Assembly (NCBI GenBank): GCA_014654065.1
Contig: JACWDM010000002.1
Span: 62,001-126,000 of the forward strand
From: Pelagibacterales bacterium SAG-MED15
Lineage (GTDB): Bacteria > Pseudomonadota > Alphaproteobacteria > Pelagibacterales > Pelagibacteraceae
DNA: 64,000 bases
Direction of reading: 5' to 3'
Under the pieces are notes generated by a model, which saw only the letters and a list, made by a program, of their open reading frames with translations, ran no database searches and was not told where the DNA came from. Positions 62,399-64,000 of the stretch are shown here, in pieces; position 1 is the stretch's first letter; each line of letters opens with the position of its first letter. The translations under genes were made by a program, and so were the position numbers.

Positions 62399-63562
62399 AT
62401 GAAATTAGCACAAAATTTACAAAGATTAGGGACCGAAACTGCTTTTAGCGTTCTTGCAGAGGCAAAAAAGTTAGAAGCTCAAGGCAAACCAATGATTCAT
62501 TTAGGCTTAGGTCAACCTGATTTTAAAACTCCTAAACATGTAGTAGAAGCAGCAAAAAAAGCTTTGGATGACGGACATCATGGATATGTAATGTCAAATG
62601 GGATTCCTGAATGTAGACAATCTGTAACAAGATGGATCAAAAAAAGATACAACGCTGATGTAAGCTTTGAAAGAATACTAATTATGCCAGGTGGAAAACC
62701 TACAATGAGTTATGCAATTCAATGTTTTGGTGAACCAGGTGCAGAAATAATACACCCAACTCCTGCATTTCCAATTTATGAGTCTATGATTAATTACACA
62801 GGTTCAACCCCCGTTCCATACGATTTAACAGAAGATAAGGATCTAAAATTTAAGGCTGATAAAATTCTATCATTAATAACTGACAAAACAAGATTACTAA
62901 TTTTAATTAATCCAAATAATCCTACTGGAAGTTTTGTTGATAAACCGGAGATAGATAAGTTAGCAGAGGGATTAAAAAAATATCCACACGTAACTATTTT
63001 GAGTGATGAAATTTACAGTAGACAAGTTTTTGATGGTAAAGAAATGCCTACATTCTTTAATTATCCAGAATTAAGAGATAGACTAATCGTTCTTGAAGGT
63101 TGGAGTAAAGCTTATTCAATGACGGGATGGAGACTGGGATGGAGTTTTTGGCCTGAGCATTTAGTTGAGCATGTTAATAAGTTATTAATAAATAGTGTTT
63201 CATGTGTTAACGCAGCTGCGCAGTTTGCAGGCATAGCCGCTCTAGATGGTCCAGACGATTCTATTCATGAAATGATGGAAAAATTTACTCAAAGAAGAAA
63301 ACTTATTCATGAAGGATTAAACAGTTTGCCAGGAGTTGAATGCAGTCTTCCTGGAGGCGCTTTTTATGCTTTTCCAAAGGTAATTGGAACTGGAATGAAT
63401 GGTGCAGAATTTTGTAAAAGAGCTATGCATGAAGCTGGAGTTGCGATTGTCCCTGGAACTGCATTTGGAAAAACTTGCAATGATTATGTAAGGTTTAGTT
63501 TTGCAGCATCCAGAGATAATATTTCTCAAGCATTAGATAATATTAAAAAAATGCTGGGCTAA
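62399..63562 (+). CDS. Class I/II pyridoxal-phosphate aminotransferase
   Basis: HLGLGQPDFKTPKHVVEAAKKAL, NPNNPTGS, EGWSKAYSMTGWRLGW. Confidence 0.95.
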   Translation: MKLAQNLQRLGTETAFSVLAEAKKLEAQGKPMIHLGLGQPDFKTPKHVVEAAKKALDDGHHGYVMSNGIPECRQSVTRWIKKRYNADVSFERILIMPGGKPTMSYAIQCFGEPGAEIIHPTPAFPIYESMINYTGSTPVPYDLTEDKDLKFKADKILSLITDKTRLLILINPNNPTGSFVDKPEIDKLAEGLKKYPHVTILSDEIYSRQVFDGKEMPTFFNYPELRDRLIVLEGWSKAYSMTGWRLGWSFWPEHLVEHVNKLLINSVSCVNAAAQFAGIAALDGPDDSIHEMMEKFTQRRKLIHEGLNSLPGVECSLPGGAFYAFPKVIGTGMNGAEFCKRAMHEAGVAIVPGTAFGKTCNDYVRFSFAASRDNISQALDNIKKMLG

Positions 63563-63601
63563 GTTTATTTTTTATTCATAGCTTGATATACTGTTTTTTA
63601 A

Positions 63602-64000
63602 ATGGAGAATGTATCACTTAAAAAAGAACTGACCTCAATATTAAAAGATAGAATATCTTTATCAGAATCTACAAGAGCGAACTTTGCAAGAGGTGAAGAC
63701 ACATATGACCCAGTACTTTCCCAAGCGGTTGTATTTCCTGAAACAAATGAAGAAGTATCTAGGATTTTAAAACTTTGTAATGAACATAAGGTACCAGTAG
63801 TCCCGTTTGGAACTGGTACATCTTTAGAAGGTCACGTTGTTGGAAATAAAGATGGAATAACACTATCATTAGAAAAAATGAATAAAGTTCTTAGTGTAAA
63901 CGCATCAGATTTTGATTGTCGAGTTCAAGCAAATGTTACTAGAGAACAGTTAAATGAATATTTAAGAGAGGATGGAGTTTTCTTCCCAATTGATCCAGGA
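63602..64000 (+). CDS. FAD-linked oxidase (D-lactate dehydrogenase/GlcD-like), truncated at window end
   Basis: Open from ATG 63602: ANFARGEDTYDPVLSQAVVFPETNEEVSRILKLCNEHKVPVVPFGTGTSLEGHV; not in ORF track. Confidence 0.9.
   Translation, partial: MENVSLKKELTSILKDRISLSESTRANFARGEDTYDPVLSQAVVFPETNEEVSRILKLCNEHKVPVVPFGTGTSLEGHVVGNKDGITLSLEKMNKVLSVNASDFDCRVQANVTREQLNEYLREDGVFFPIDPG

Noticed and set aside
1-64000. CRISPR arrays, IS elements, prophage, toxin-antitoxin or restriction systems
   Set aside because: No repeat arrays, transposase, integrase, phage or defence genes recognised; the window is housekeeping-dominated

Overview
AT-rich, tightly packed chromosomal window whose gene content and order match a SAR11/Pelagibacterales-type alphaproteobacterium (inferred from sequence, no search run). 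It carries about 70 protein genes, one tRNA-Gly(GCC), and no CRISPR, IS element or prophage that I could see. The left 10.6 kb looks like a replication-origin domain: holA, parB, parA, rsmG with a perfect parS, mnmG, mnmE, rho, hemJ, hemH, hemE, then an AT-rich gap of about 280 bp with DnaA-box-like motifs and a 15-bp direct repeat, then a divergent ppsR-maf-aroE-coaE-dnaQ run. Other blocks are secB/fxsA, hslVU, a his operon with tldD/tldE inserted, mcl-mtkA-mtkB (malate thiokinase and malyl-CoA lyase), lolA/ftsK, purH, an acetate module (DUF4212/symporter and acs), hemCD, folD, a photolyase/cryptochrome cluster with DUF393 and an unlisted 41-aa DUF2256-like ORF, argG, ccmCDEFGH, and an alpha-hydroxy-acid oxidase/aminotransferase/GlcD-like cluster running off the right edge. 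Best candidates for follow-up are the putative oriC, the photolyase cluster (one member appears to lack FeS cysteines, another lacks an N-terminal antenna domain), a hairpin locus upstream of ccmC, and a frameshifted relic with an A10 tract next to tsaD.
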